A stretch of DNA of 64,000 nt from Candidatus Pedobacter colombiensis (GTDB lineage Bacteria > Bacteroidota > Bacteroidia > Sphingobacteriales > Sphingobacteriaceae): positions 3,038,001 through 3,102,000 of the forward strand of contig CP119313.1 of assembly GCA_029202485.1 (NCBI GenBank). Direction: 5' to 3'. Of the stretch, positions 8,806 to 17,789 are shown piece by piece. Each line of letters opens with the position of its first letter. Position 1 is the stretch's first letter. The notes beneath the pieces were generated by a model. It saw nothing but the letters and a program-made list of their open reading frames with translations, did not search any database and was not told the DNA's origin. Made by a program: the position numbers and the translations under genes.

Positions 8806-10275
8806 TTATATAGGTTTAAATTGTTTTGTTAATGGATTATCTGTTCGGAATGGCAAAGCCGGCAAACCGTCCTTGTTATACAAATTAGGTCGCATGGCTT
8901 CATTCCACCCGAAGCGCACTGTAGTTGGTTTCTCCAAGCCCCTTGCCGAAACAATAATCTTGTTTCCCTTGATTACAGCTTCGGCAGATACAAATTTTCC
9001 ATCGGCACCTGCTACGGTAAAGCAATCTAAAGCTTTGCCATCGACACTTATCAGGCCATTACCGATATGATCAAAATCCAGTTCGATAGTTTCTCCTTTA
9101 AGGCTAACCGATTGATAAATGGGGCCTGAGTAGTTTATTTTTTCACCATAGTTATTGGCCAATGCCCAAAGGGCTAACCTGCGACCTATTTCCCATTTAT
9201 AAGTGGGATGTAAATCATCAGGATAATCGTTTAAGTCGGTCGTGACCACCATTCCGGTATTAGGCACCCTTAGCAATTGTGCCTGTGCCTCCCAAAATTC
9301 AGGTTCTGTCTCTGCATCCAATACTACCTTGCCTTTAGTGGCCGCATAATTAAAAGGAGCAATTTGCACGTAATAAAATGGCAGCTCAGTTTCTTTACCG
9401 GATACACCTGAGGCGTTGCTCCATGCTGTTCTCCAGCTATTGATCAATGCTTTCATTTTATAGCTATAGCTGATGTTCTCTTTTAAGAAGCAATTAGTTT
9501 CGCCCTGATACCACAAAAACCCTCGCAAAGCGAAAGGTGTTAATGGTTCAATCATAGGCGTATAAAACTTGCCGGGGTCGTTCCCTACTTTCTGTCCTTT
9601 AAAATAATCGGTTTCCAAACTTTCTTTAGGCATCCATGGTTCAATCGGGCTACCACTTACCGCCGAAGAGATCACCCCTATCGGTATATGCAATTTATCG
9701 TATAAGGCCTTTGCAAAGAAATAACCTGCTGCTGAGAAGCTCTTTAAAGCTGAATCCCGGGCAATATTCCAGCTTTTATGGATAGAATCCGGTTTACTGA
9801 GTTCCTTCCGGTTAACTAAAAATATACGAATCAGTGAATTATTGGCCTTTTCGACTTCATCAACAGGATACCCAAGCTCTTCTTTTAAAGGCTTTTTTAC
9901 TTTTGCGATCTTACGCATCGCATATTCCATGTTCGATTGTCCGGAACATAGCCAAACCTCTCCTACTAAAATGTTATCCAGTACAATAGTGTTTGTTCCT
10001 TTGATGGTCATTACAGCAGGAACTGCAGATGTTTGCAAAGGTGCTAAAACCACTTTCCATTTGCCATTTGCATCGGTTATAGTTTGCTTAAGCTGACCAG
10101 CAAAGCTTACTGAAACAGCCTCTCCAGTTGCACCAAAACCCCAAATATTTAAAGGTTTATGACGCTGTAAAACCATATTACTCGAAAGAATTTGAGGTAA
10201 AAGTATTTTTGCTTTAGCCTTCATTATCATTCCCAATAACAAAATCAACAGAAAATATCTTCTTAGGCCCATCAT
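8806..10275 (-). CDS. Sialate O-acetylesterase-like SGNH carbohydrate esterase
   Basis: 489 residues with a signal peptide ending at MKAKAK. It opens with LPQILSSNMVLQRHKPLNIWG, typical of the family, then a small beta-domain. The SGNH block I follows as CSGQSNMEYAM (Ser about 118). Downstream come the FLWYQGETN block and the Asp-x-x-His block in NDYPDDLHP. It is the short form of the family, without the galactose-binding-like insert that many Bacteroidota members carry; that same type of domain is instead inserted in the GH95 protein of this locus. In pectin PULs such enzymes remove acetyl groups from sugars, so 'sialate' is only the family name. It lies 7 bases after the propeller gene. Confidence 0.88.
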   Translation of the reverse strand: MMGLRRYFLLILLLGMIMKAKAKILLPQILSSNMVLQRHKPLNIWGFGATGEAVSVSFAGQLKQTITDANGKWKVVLAPLQTSAVPAVMTIKGTNTIVLDNILVGEVWLCSGQSNMEYAMRKIAKVKKPLKEELGYPVDEVEKANNSLIRIFLVNRKELSKPDSIHKSWNIARDSALKSFSAAGYFFAKALYDKLHIPIGVISSAVSGSPIEPWMPKESLETDYFKGQKVGNDPGKFYTPMIEPLTPFALRGFLWYQGETNCFLKENISYSYKMKALINSWRTAWSNASGVSGKETELPFYYVQIAPFNYAATKGKVVLDAETEPEFWEAQAQLLRVPNTGMVVTTDLNDYPDDLHPTYKWEIGRRLALWALANNYGEKINYSGPIYQSVSLKGETIELDFDHIGNGLISVDGKALDCFTVAGADGKFVSAEAVIKGNKIIVSARGLEKPTTVRFGWNEAMRPNLYNKDGLPALPFRTDNPLTKQFKPI

Positions 10276-10282
10276 CTTTATA

Positions 10283-12127
10283 TTAAAATGTCTCTGTTTT
10301 TAATGATTTGATATAATAGGTAGACTGAGGTAACGATGCTCCTGCATTTGGCAGATCGTAAGTTTGATCAGCTGGAGTATCTACATTCGGAAAATGACGT
10401 ATGTCACCTGTACGGAATACCACACGGCTTACTTCCGCAACCGGTACAAAAGCCAAACTGGTTAACACATCCTTTCCATTTACAGTAACGGTATAAAAAC
10501 GGTCAGCCGTATTCAATTTCACTTTGATATCATAATTTTCTCCCGCCTTATATTTCATAAAATTCTTGTAACGCGCACCTGCTTTTGCACTCAAAGTACC
10601 TGTTGAATCGAAAGTAAGGCGTACTGAAGCTGTACCTTTCGTATCCTGTAATTCAATTTCAAGCAAGCCCTTATCATCTTGCATTGGCGTAACACTGAAG
10701 GATGCCACTATTTTTTTAGAAGAAGGAAACAAGCGCTCTGCTTTTGCATAATCAAAAGGATCTTTATCAGCCAAAACCAAAGCCTTTGTGTTTCCTGCTA
10801 CCGTTGCTATTTTTACAGGTGCCCAAAGAGGACTATATATATTCCAAAATTCCAACTCTTTACCTGCAGGCATCGTATTAAAAACCTCGTTTACATGCTG
10901 ATCTGCCTTATCTTTAACTGGGACTGGGATTGATGACACCCAAATATCCTCCTTGTTCATACTGTAGGTTACCCACATCTTTCCTTCAGGCGGCACACCA
11001 TTACCTTCAATAATTCCACGCACATATTGTGGTCCATATGATTTATAATTACCTCCATACCGCATTGGGGCAATCTCCCCATTTACCAATAGCAAATTGG
11101 TATATTCTAAACCATTTTTACTGGTCGAAATCGCTAATGGCCAACGGTATTCCGACGGATTATATACTGTTGCATAACTACCATCTGATGTTTTTTGTCC
11201 CCATATTTTGGCATTACTGTTCACAAAACCAGGTGCACGAAAGGCATTTTCCGGCCAGCTTTTTCCATTATCCTTACTGATCGCTGTAAGTGCATTTTTC
11301 CATAAACCCACGACTCTGCCATCCGGCAAGTGGTAATAACTGAAAGCTTTATATTGTTTCTTTAAGGTGATGAGTGGATCATTCCTATCGGACTCTTCAT
11401 TCCATTGCTGTGTAATCAATTTATTAGCCAGCAATTCATTACAGGCTGCTACAAACTTTTTGTTCTTGCTTGAAGTATAATATGGATAGGAAGTATTTTT
11501 GGCAGAATATCCTGGATTATAATGGACAAAATAAATCGGTCCATATTTACCATCAGGTAATATCTCCCTTACTGCTCTTCCAATTCCCTTACCATCATTC
11601 GGATCATCCTTTGCATCAAAGCTGATCCCGTAAAAACCTAAAACCAGAAAAGTATTGTTTTTAGCGACATAAAAGCCCATCCGCTGGTGCATTACCGCAT
11701 CTAGGTCCTTCGCCACACCTTGATGACCTTCTTTTGTAGTTCCATCAGGAATACGGTAAACCGGGAAAATCACATCAGGCTTAGTCCAGCTATAACCATC
11801 TTTCGAAGATTGCAGTAAGGTTTGTCCTGGGGGGATACTCTCCCCCACCTTATCACTTAAATATTCAACATAAAATGTATTGTTCCAGTAGGCTAACATT
11901 GGTGCATGGTTATAAGTCCAGCCAAAACCCTCCGAAAGCTCAGGATGTTCCCGGTTTGCCCGGAAGGTCTGAATGCTATGAACCCCCATTACAGGCACAA
12001 GCTGACCGTGGTGATAATCGGCATTAACCAGCGTTTTGCCAATATAACGCACGGTATCCTGTGCTTGTACAGTTTGTACAGATATAAAAATCGCTGAGGC
12101 TATCCAAATTTTGTTATATATCTTCAT
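10283..12127 (-). CDS. Secreted beta-propeller protein with C-terminal jelly roll, probable glycosidase or lyase
   Basis: 614 residues with a signal peptide (VQTVQAQD). Residues about 30-420 contain propeller-like repeats and BNR-like pieces (SSKDGYSWTKP, SKDNGKSWPE, STSKNGLEYTN) with a His-rich entry NADYHHGQLVPVMGVHSIQT. Residues about 455-614 look like a LamG/concanavalin-type beta-sandwich (VASFSVTPMQDDKGLLEIEL, VRLTFDSTGTL). I do not recognise the exact family. Propeller enzymes acting at rhamnose caps of plant glycans (GH145, PL27) have comparable folds and are possible relatives, but I cannot confirm this by eye. Start is 5 bases after the GH43-like stop. It is clearly a locus enzyme or binding protein; the reaction is unknown. 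Confidence 0.7.
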   Translation of the reverse strand: MKIYNKIWIASAIFISVQTVQAQDTVRYIGKTLVNADYHHGQLVPVMGVHSIQTFRANREHPELSEGFGWTYNHAPMLAYWNNTFYVEYLSDKVGESIPPGQTLLQSSKDGYSWTKPDVIFPVYRIPDGTTKEGHQGVAKDLDAVMHQRMGFYVAKNNTFLVLGFYGISFDAKDDPNDGKGIGRAVREILPDGKYGPIYFVHYNPGYSAKNTSYPYYTSSKNKKFVAACNELLANKLITQQWNEESDRNDPLITLKKQYKAFSYYHLPDGRVVGLWKNALTAISKDNGKSWPENAFRAPGFVNSNAKIWGQKTSDGSYATVYNPSEYRWPLAISTSKNGLEYTNLLLVNGEIAPMRYGGNYKSYGPQYVRGIIEGNGVPPEGKMWVTYSMNKEDIWVSSIPVPVKDKADQHVNEVFNTMPAGKELEFWNIYSPLWAPVKIATVAGNTKALVLADKDPFDYAKAERLFPSSKKIVASFSVTPMQDDKGLLEIELQDTKGTASVRLTFDSTGTLSAKAGARYKNFMKYKAGENYDIKVKLNTADRFYTVTVNGKDVLTSLAFVPVAEVSRVVFRTGDIRHFPNVDTPADQTYDLPNAGASLPQSTYYIKSLKTETF

Positions 12128-12132
12128 TATTG

Positions 12133-13053
12133 TTATTTCAAACGCTTAATCACTTTCTTATTTACAGGCACTATCGTCCCATGTTTATGCCCTTTTGGGA
12201 TTACCGTTTCGGCAGAAACATCCTTAAAACTTTTAAAATCACTGGTTTTCATGGCTGCATACCTTTTCTCGCCATAGGCATCATAGTAAATCAACCAGTC
12301 TTTTTCTATCTTAACCGCTGTTGGACCTTCTGTAAGTTTACCACTAAATGCTTCCGAAATACCAGTATATGGCCCATAAGCATCCTTACTGAAAGCTACC
12401 TTTAAATTCCTGTTTGGTCTTGTATTGTCTTTCAATACCAACACATAATCTTCAGCTGCTTTCTTTACAATCACAGCATCAATTACACTAAATCCCGGGT
12501 CAAGGAATAACTTAGCCTCGCTAAAGGTTTTAAAATCTTTAGTGGTAATCGCATACATCCTGTGGTTGTTTTCCTCCTCTTCTATTCCTTTTTCAAAGCG
12601 ATAAGGTATAGTAGAAGCCCAAATGATAATATACTCTTTTTTAATCTCGTCATAAAACAATTCCGGAGCCCATACATTTACTGTTGTCGGCTCATTTTGC
12701 AATACAGGAATGAATTGCTGTTCCGACCAATGGATTAAATCTTTAGAACTTGCATAACCAAAGCCTCTTTCGCCTTTCCAACCACAAGTCCATACCAAAT
12801 GAAAAAGACCATCAGGTCCCTGTATCATCGAAGGGTCGCGCATGATCTTTTGCTTACCGATCTCCGGTTTCAGGAAAATCTTATTCAGATCTTGCCACTT
12901 ATAGCCATCGTAGCTATACAGCATACGTAGACCTTCATTTGCAGGCTCATGAAAGGAGGTAAACAAATAGCCCTTTTTAGAACAAGAGCTAAATGCCACC
13001 GCCAAACCAAATAGCAAAAACAAACGATATGTACGCTTCATTCCATTCATCAT
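12133..13053 (-). CDS. GH43-like five-bladed beta-propeller glycosidase, lipoprotein
   Basis: 306 residues. The start at 13053 overlaps the GH140 stop codon by one base (TAATG); internal ATGs at 13050 and 13041 are possible. The N-terminus has a lipobox (AVAFSSC). GH43-type acidic residues are visible at the expected places: MRDPSM near the start, VNVWAPELFYD, VIDAVIV for the central Asp, and LTEGPTAV for the general acid Glu. Blade repeats GFGYASSKDLIHWSEQ and MYAITTKDFKTFSEAK are typical. Likely an alpha-L-arabinofuranosidase, beta-galactosidase or beta-xylosidase acting on pectin side chains; the subfamily cannot be assigned by eye. Confidence 0.82.
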   Translation of the reverse strand: MMNGMKRTYRLFLLFGLAVAFSSCSKKGYLFTSFHEPANEGLRMLYSYDGYKWQDLNKIFLKPEIGKQKIMRDPSMIQGPDGLFHLVWTCGWKGERGFGYASSKDLIHWSEQQFIPVLQNEPTTVNVWAPELFYDEIKKEYIIIWASTIPYRFEKGIEEEENNHRMYAITTKDFKTFSEAKLFLDPGFSVIDAVIVKKAAEDYVLVLKDNTRPNRNLKVAFSKDAYGPYTGISEAFSGKLTEGPTAVKIEKDWLIYYDAYGEKRYAAMKTSDFKSFKDVSAETVIPKGHKHGTIVPVNKKVIKRLK

Positions 13054-14459
13054 TATATTTTATCTACAATCAATACCCAATCGTTACCATTCTTTTCTTC
13101 TCCCGGAGGATCAAATTGATGGGTTCCTTTATTTTCAATATTGCCGATAAGCGTAGTTTTCCCATCACGGGGATTAAACCATGACGCTTTTACCTGATCA
13201 CCGGAAAGTACGCCCATCTTCAATGGAATGTTTCTACCAGTATAGGTGTATACGAAAATGTAGTCTTTGCCACGGGTTGCCATCAATCTGTTGTATTTTT
13301 CACCGTCACCACCTGCAGCTCCAACAATTAATGATTGATCGGGCACCCTATCAAAGTAAGAATTTCGGGACAACATCAGGTCTTTCAAATGCACCATTTG
13401 TCCCGCCCCCGGATCATTCAATGCTTCCTGCCATGGTCTTGTTGCACCATAAGCAGGATCTTTCTTTTCCGGATTATACATCTGCATTACCGAGTTATCA
13501 CCATAACTATAACCCAATGCACCAGCAAAAACAGACCAGTAGCCATATCTCCTTACATCTGCATCGCTCCATTTTGGCTGCGAGAAATCATGTAAGCCTT
13601 GTGGTATATCTTCGTAAGAAGGCTCCCCATCAATTGTTGGTTTAACAGGTTTTAGGTTGTAATCTTTTTCAATATACTTCCAGTTGTCCTCGCCATAATG
13701 CCATTTTTCTTTGGCTAAGGTATCCTGATCATAACGTCGATGACCAGATTGTACCATATTAAAATCTAACCAATTCGCATCCTGAAACCACTCCGAAGAG
13801 CCAGTTCTCCCTCTAGGGTGAAAAGTAATCAAGTGATTTGGATCATTGGCCCGCAATGTGCTGCCAATCATTTCCCAAACTTTCCCTCCTTCGTCTCCTC
13901 TGATATCACCACCATTTAACCATATGATGTTACGCTTATCTTTGTATCTTTTGGCTAAAAACTCTGCATATATTTTTGCCTGTTCCGGTGTTACTTTCTT
14001 GTTCTTCACATTGCTTCCCCAAACAGGAACCATTGCCAGATAAATGCCTTTTTCTTTCGCCTTACCAATCACATAATCAATATGATCCCAGAAATCATAC
14101 TGTGTGGAATCGGCAAAAGAGCTGCCTTCGGTAACTTTTGGTTTAGAGATATCGCCATTTACCAATGAAGAATCACCATAAATATTTACAGATGGAACGG
14201 TATGCAATACCATCACCTGCACTACATTAAACCCTTTTTGTTTACGGTCTTCCAGATATTGATCTGCCTGTTCTCGGGTTAGCTTATTAAACAAAAGCCA
14301 TCCTGTATCACCCAGCCAAAAGAATGGCTTACCCTCTTCCGTAAAATACCTGCCATTCTCCGAAACCTGTAAACCTTTAACCCCCACAGGTTTCTTGTTA
14401 GAAGCGCAACCAAACAACGCTAATGAAATAATGGCAAATAAGACTATCCTTTTATACAT
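13053..14459 (-). CDS. GH140-type apiosidase (DUF4038 TIM barrel), lipoprotein
   Basis: 468 residues with a lipobox (LALFGC), so probably outer-membrane anchored. The TIM barrel opens with GRYFTEEGKPFFWLGDTGW, characteristic of the DUF4038 family. The putative catalytic pair is Asp185 in WLNGGDIRGDE and Glu279 in TIDGEPSYED, close to the residues described for the RG-II endo-apiosidase BT1012 (Asp187, Glu284; from memory). A C-terminal beta-domain (about 385-468; KASWFNPRDGKTTLIG) matches the family. The enzyme would cut the apiose linkage of RG-II side chains A or B from the galacturonan backbone. It is 14 bases after the beta-helix/DUF6298 stop and overlaps the next start, so the two are translationally coupled. 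This is one of the strongest pointers to RG-II. Confidence 0.87.
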   Translation of the reverse strand: MYKRIVLFAIISLALFGCASNKKPVGVKGLQVSENGRYFTEEGKPFFWLGDTGWLLFNKLTREQADQYLEDRKQKGFNVVQVMVLHTVPSVNIYGDSSLVNGDISKPKVTEGSSFADSTQYDFWDHIDYVIGKAKEKGIYLAMVPVWGSNVKNKKVTPEQAKIYAEFLAKRYKDKRNIIWLNGGDIRGDEGGKVWEMIGSTLRANDPNHLITFHPRGRTGSSEWFQDANWLDFNMVQSGHRRYDQDTLAKEKWHYGEDNWKYIEKDYNLKPVKPTIDGEPSYEDIPQGLHDFSQPKWSDADVRRYGYWSVFAGALGYSYGDNSVMQMYNPEKKDPAYGATRPWQEALNDPGAGQMVHLKDLMLSRNSYFDRVPDQSLIVGAAGGDGEKYNRLMATRGKDYIFVYTYTGRNIPLKMGVLSGDQVKASWFNPRDGKTTLIGNIENKGTHQFDPPGEEKNGNDWVLIVDKI

Positions 14460-14473
14460 TATATATTAATATT

Positions 14474-17400
14474 TTAAATTTTGTTGACGAAAACCACCTC
14501 GTCTCCTGATGAAAGTTTCTTTAATTCAATTACTGATCCTCCTTTGACCTTTTCCTCACTCATTACTACACCATTACGAGTATTGATGCGTTTTACAGCG
14601 TAATTACCTGCCGTATTGCTTAAATCGACCTTTAATGGGGCGGCAGAACTGTTGTAGAATACATAAGCTTTACCCGGATTTATCAAAGCATACTGACCGG
14701 CTGGTTTTCCAGCGAGTGCAACAGGTTTCATTCCGGCAGTTGCTGAAAGCAAAGCATTATTAAAACCCGGAATGTTTGATAATGAACCTCCAGCCATAAA
14801 AATAGCCCATCCAAAAGAATCATAGCTATCACCTGAGTATATAACTGCTTTTTCAGGATACCGCAAACGGTATTCTGATACTGCACGGTATACCTGTTCA
14901 AATGATGTTTTTTTAGGCCTTAATAAACGTGCGTGTTGGCGTGGGGCCAGATTTTGTCCACCTTCTGGTGCATAGGCTGTACCATCTGCCTGATAATGCC
15001 AGTAACGAATATCGATCAAATCAACTACAGCTGCTCTGTCTTTATCAGCCAGAATTGCATCCTGCACATCCTTAGTGGTACTTAAGCCAATTATAGGATG
15101 CTTACCAGTTTCTTTTTCCCATTCCTTGATGGTGTCGATCCAAAACTGTACAAAGTGCAAAGGCCCTGTAAATTCTGCTCCAATCAACTGGATCACGCCA
15201 TTATTATCCTTAAAATTATCCAAACATTTACGGATATAAGCACGGTGTAATGCACGACGAGTTGAATTGGTCACATCGTAATACTGTTCGGCCATAAACA
15301 CACGTTTGTCACCTGCATAAGGAACCGGTTCCGGAAAACCTGTACTATTGATGTTATTGGCAGTACGCCACGGATAATCTGCATAATGTGCTCCCGCCTC
15401 TATAATGTTGTGCTGAAAATAGTTTTGGTGGATCAATACCAGACCTTTTTGATCAGCAAGATCAGCAAACCGCTTAAGCCTCTCCCAATACCATAAGTTA
15501 TATTTGGTAAGATCGTATTTACTTAAACCATCCCAGGCTTTATCTTGCCCGCTTCTGGCAAATGGCAATTCATAAAAAGGTGTCCATACCTCGCCGTCCA
15601 TTCTTCTGATACGCTCATGATCATCACGACGGCGATCATACCACAAACCATAATTATGATCTAAAATCTTTACTGTTCCATTTTGCATGGAATCAGTGGT
15701 TTCGTCAAGGTCGTCCGTTAAGCCTTTTCCTGAACGTCCCGGAACAAAACGGGTAATGTGTGGCTTAGTACTTTTCAAGCCATAAGGCCTTGCACTTCCA
15801 TTCCACCATTGTACATCCTGCCTATCCCCGGTTACTACCGTGTTACCACGTACCAACCAACCATTGTTCAGTAACATTGTTGCTGCCGAGGGAGATTGTA
15901 CAGGCTTTTCAACGCCAATTTTGTCTATACTTTTAGCCGAACCGGCATCAGTATTAATTTTTTGTCTTTGCGCCGCCTGATCTATATATTCTATAAGCGT
16001 CATTGCCGGTTTAACTGACAATTTTGTCAATTTCATTGCTACGTCTACTGGAGGACTACTCGAAGCATCTGTCTCGACAGGCATAACAAAGGCGCGCGCA
16101 TCTACTTGCGAACCTAATCTGTCCTTTAATTGTGCATAATATAAACTACGTGGCTGGATCTGCTCGTTAGACATATCCCAATATCCATCTCCTGCAAACT
16201 GTGCCCAGGTACCAAAAGCCCAGTTTTGGGCTGTCGGTGGCTGATAGCAATCTACCCTTGCCGCTGTGCACTGCCAAAAAACACTATTTGCCGCAGCCCA
16301 ACCCGCACCTTGTCCATCCTGACCGCGGTTCATAAAACTCAATGCTTGTCCGTCAATATTGACCACATCAAACAAGACTCCTGATGCCCAACTGTCAATT
16401 GCTCCACTAAAGCTAAATGGCAAATATGCTTGACACTGAACAAAAGCGTTGGGCCCCGGAGCGCAATAACCTACACCGAAATCATGATAACCATATTCCG
16501 AATATAACCTTTGAAATAACGTTTGTCCGCCGGTAGTTAAAAAGGTATATCTACGTTCACCTCCTATTTCCGAAACAGGAACAAAGGATTTACAATCTTC
16601 GACTGTTATTCTTTTAGCCGTTTCCTGTACAGTAACTACCGAACCTGCGAAATGCTCAAATGTTACCTGACGAACCCATCCATCTTCAATATTTTCCAGT
16701 GAAATCCCTGTCCAACGGTGATATTCATCCTTAGAATTTTTAGCATCAAAGGCAGATTGGAGCCTCATATTTTCTGCGCCAGAACAGGAAATCCTACCCG
16801 TCCATGTATATTTTGATACTGTAGCCTCACCATACGATACATCAAGTGCTGTAGTTAAGGGGGCATCAAGTGTAAGTTCGTTGCCATTTACCACAACAAC
16901 TTTTCTATCCCAATAAATATCACGCTGACCTGGTTTCCATCCTAATGAGGTAATTCCTCCTCCAAAATGATCTGTACCAATGGCATCTATCCAATTCTTT
17001 GTGGATGCGCGTTGTACAATCACTCTATCTCCTGATTTAAATGCGGCTCCATTACCAACTGTAATTTTCATGGCATTTACCGGAACATATTTATCGGTAA
17101 TGGTTACCGCTTTTTCTTTAACAAGATTACTCTGACCTGCTATGCGTAACACACCTAGTCTATCTAACCCGGTTGCATACAATATAGTTCCGTTTTTATC
17201 CATTCCACTACCTCGAAGCACTACACCCGATGCATTGATCTTTAAGGTACCTGCAATTTCATATTTTCCCTTCTCCAGTAATACTGCTCCTCTTAAACCA
17301 TCCTGACCTAAAGGTAAAGTGGCCACGTAGTTTAAAGCCGATTGGATCCTTAAAGTCGCATCACCAGCTTTTGCAGGAACAGTAACTTTAACCACCGCAT

Positions 17401-17623
17401 CAGGAATAGCCTGTTCGCCGGCCATATATCCACAGTAAGAAAAATCGGGAATACGGTTGCCTTTTTCATCAGGGGTATAATTCAATTTGCCATCCTTACC
17501 TTTAAATACGGGTTTAGCCGGCTCTTCAACTTTTACTTTTTGCGCAGCGGCAGATAAGCCCAAAAACAGGCTCAATGTAAACCAGCATAACCGACTATAG
17601 GATTTTGTACTAATGTATTTCAC
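14474..17623 (-). CDS. Two-domain protein: pectate-lyase-like beta-helix plus DUF6298-type TIM barrel
   Basis: 1049 residues with a signal peptide (LGLSAAAQK). The first half (about 60-520) reads as a right-handed parallel beta-helix of the pectin-lyase superfamily: DATLRIQSALNYV, YEIAGTLKINASGVVLRGSG, SLENIEDGWVRQVTFEHFAG, RITVEDCKSF. The second half (about 600-1049) is a TIM-barrel-like region that I associate with DUF6298. It carries HNYGLWYDRRRDDHERIRRMDG, LVLIHQNYFQHNI, QLIGAEFTGPLHFVQFW, VVDLIDIRYWHY and VIYSGDSYDSFGWAIFMAGG, with a C-terminal beta-domain like that of GH140. No activity is known to me. It heads the ten-gene operon, directly before GH140, and is preceded by promoter copy A. 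A lyase or hydrolase for the backbone together with side-chain removal is plausible but unproven. Confidence 0.78.
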   Translation of the reverse strand: MKYISTKSYSRLCWFTLSLFLGLSAAAQKVKVEEPAKPVFKGKDGKLNYTPDEKGNRIPDFSYCGYMAGEQAIPDAVVKVTVPAKAGDATLRIQSALNYVATLPLGQDGLRGAVLLEKGKYEIAGTLKINASGVVLRGSGMDKNGTILYATGLDRLGVLRIAGQSNLVKEKAVTITDKYVPVNAMKITVGNGAAFKSGDRVIVQRASTKNWIDAIGTDHFGGGITSLGWKPGQRDIYWDRKVVVVNGNELTLDAPLTTALDVSYGEATVSKYTWTGRISCSGAENMRLQSAFDAKNSKDEYHRWTGISLENIEDGWVRQVTFEHFAGSVVTVQETAKRITVEDCKSFVPVSEIGGERRYTFLTTGGQTLFQRLYSEYGYHDFGVGYCAPGPNAFVQCQAYLPFSFSGAIDSWASGVLFDVVNIDGQALSFMNRGQDGQGAGWAAANSVFWQCTAARVDCYQPPTAQNWAFGTWAQFAGDGYWDMSNEQIQPRSLYYAQLKDRLGSQVDARAFVMPVETDASSSPPVDVAMKLTKLSVKPAMTLIEYIDQAAQRQKINTDAGSAKSIDKIGVEKPVQSPSAATMLLNNGWLVRGNTVVTGDRQDVQWWNGSARPYGLKSTKPHITRFVPGRSGKGLTDDLDETTDSMQNGTVKILDHNYGLWYDRRRDDHERIRRMDGEVWTPFYELPFARSGQDKAWDGLSKYDLTKYNLWYWERLKRFADLADQKGLVLIHQNYFQHNIIEAGAHYADYPWRTANNINSTGFPEPVPYAGDKRVFMAEQYYDVTNSTRRALHRAYIRKCLDNFKDNNGVIQLIGAEFTGPLHFVQFWIDTIKEWEKETGKHPIIGLSTTKDVQDAILADKDRAAVVDLIDIRYWHYQADGTAYAPEGGQNLAPRQHARLLRPKKTSFEQVYRAVSEYRLRYPEKAVIYSGDSYDSFGWAIFMAGGSLSNIPGFNNALLSATAGMKPVALAGKPAGQYALINPGKAYVFYNSSAAPLKVDLSNTAGNYAVKRINTRNGVVMSEEKVKGGSVIELKKLSSGDEVVFVNKI

Positions 17624-17700
17624 AATAAGCTGTTTTTACAAGTTGCAGTTTGATCTACATTAGAACCCCTTCTATACAACCTGGATTTATATTTGTATTA

Positions 17701-17765
17701 CAAAATTAGAAGATAACGCCTGCTCATTTTATAGCATTTTCCCTATATATTATATGATCTTGCCA
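17701..17765 (-). promoter_or_regulatory. Promoter copy A: shared operator plus -7 box, before the ten-gene operon
   Basis: On the plus strand 17701-17708 reads CAAAATTA, i.e. an exact TAnnTTTG -7 box (TAATTTTG) for leftward transcription. The 29-bp operator-like sequence is at 17737-17765: TTTTCCCTATAT, continued by ATTATATGATCTTGCCA. The two are separated by 28 bp. The predicted start near 17695 gives a leader of about 70 nt before the ATG at 17623. The same arrangement recurs at 26421, 44714, 48344 and 60761. The TATAGCA adjoining the operator is identical to that of copy B. Confidence 0.7.
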
Positions 17766-17789
17766 AATCTGTTCAGGCACTTTAATCTC

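Noticed and set aside
2084..10275. A true sialic acid utilisation cluster, suggested by sialidase-like, sialate esterase-like, NanA-like and symporter genes
   Set aside because: No ManNAc kinase or epimerase or GlcNAc-6-P genes were seen, and all neighbours are plant-pectin enzymes. The names reflect families, not substrate.
13181..13645. 154-codon plus-strand frame inside the GH140 gene
   Set aside because: Antisense to a well-supported GH140 enzyme; the translation is His/Ser-rich without signal or motif.
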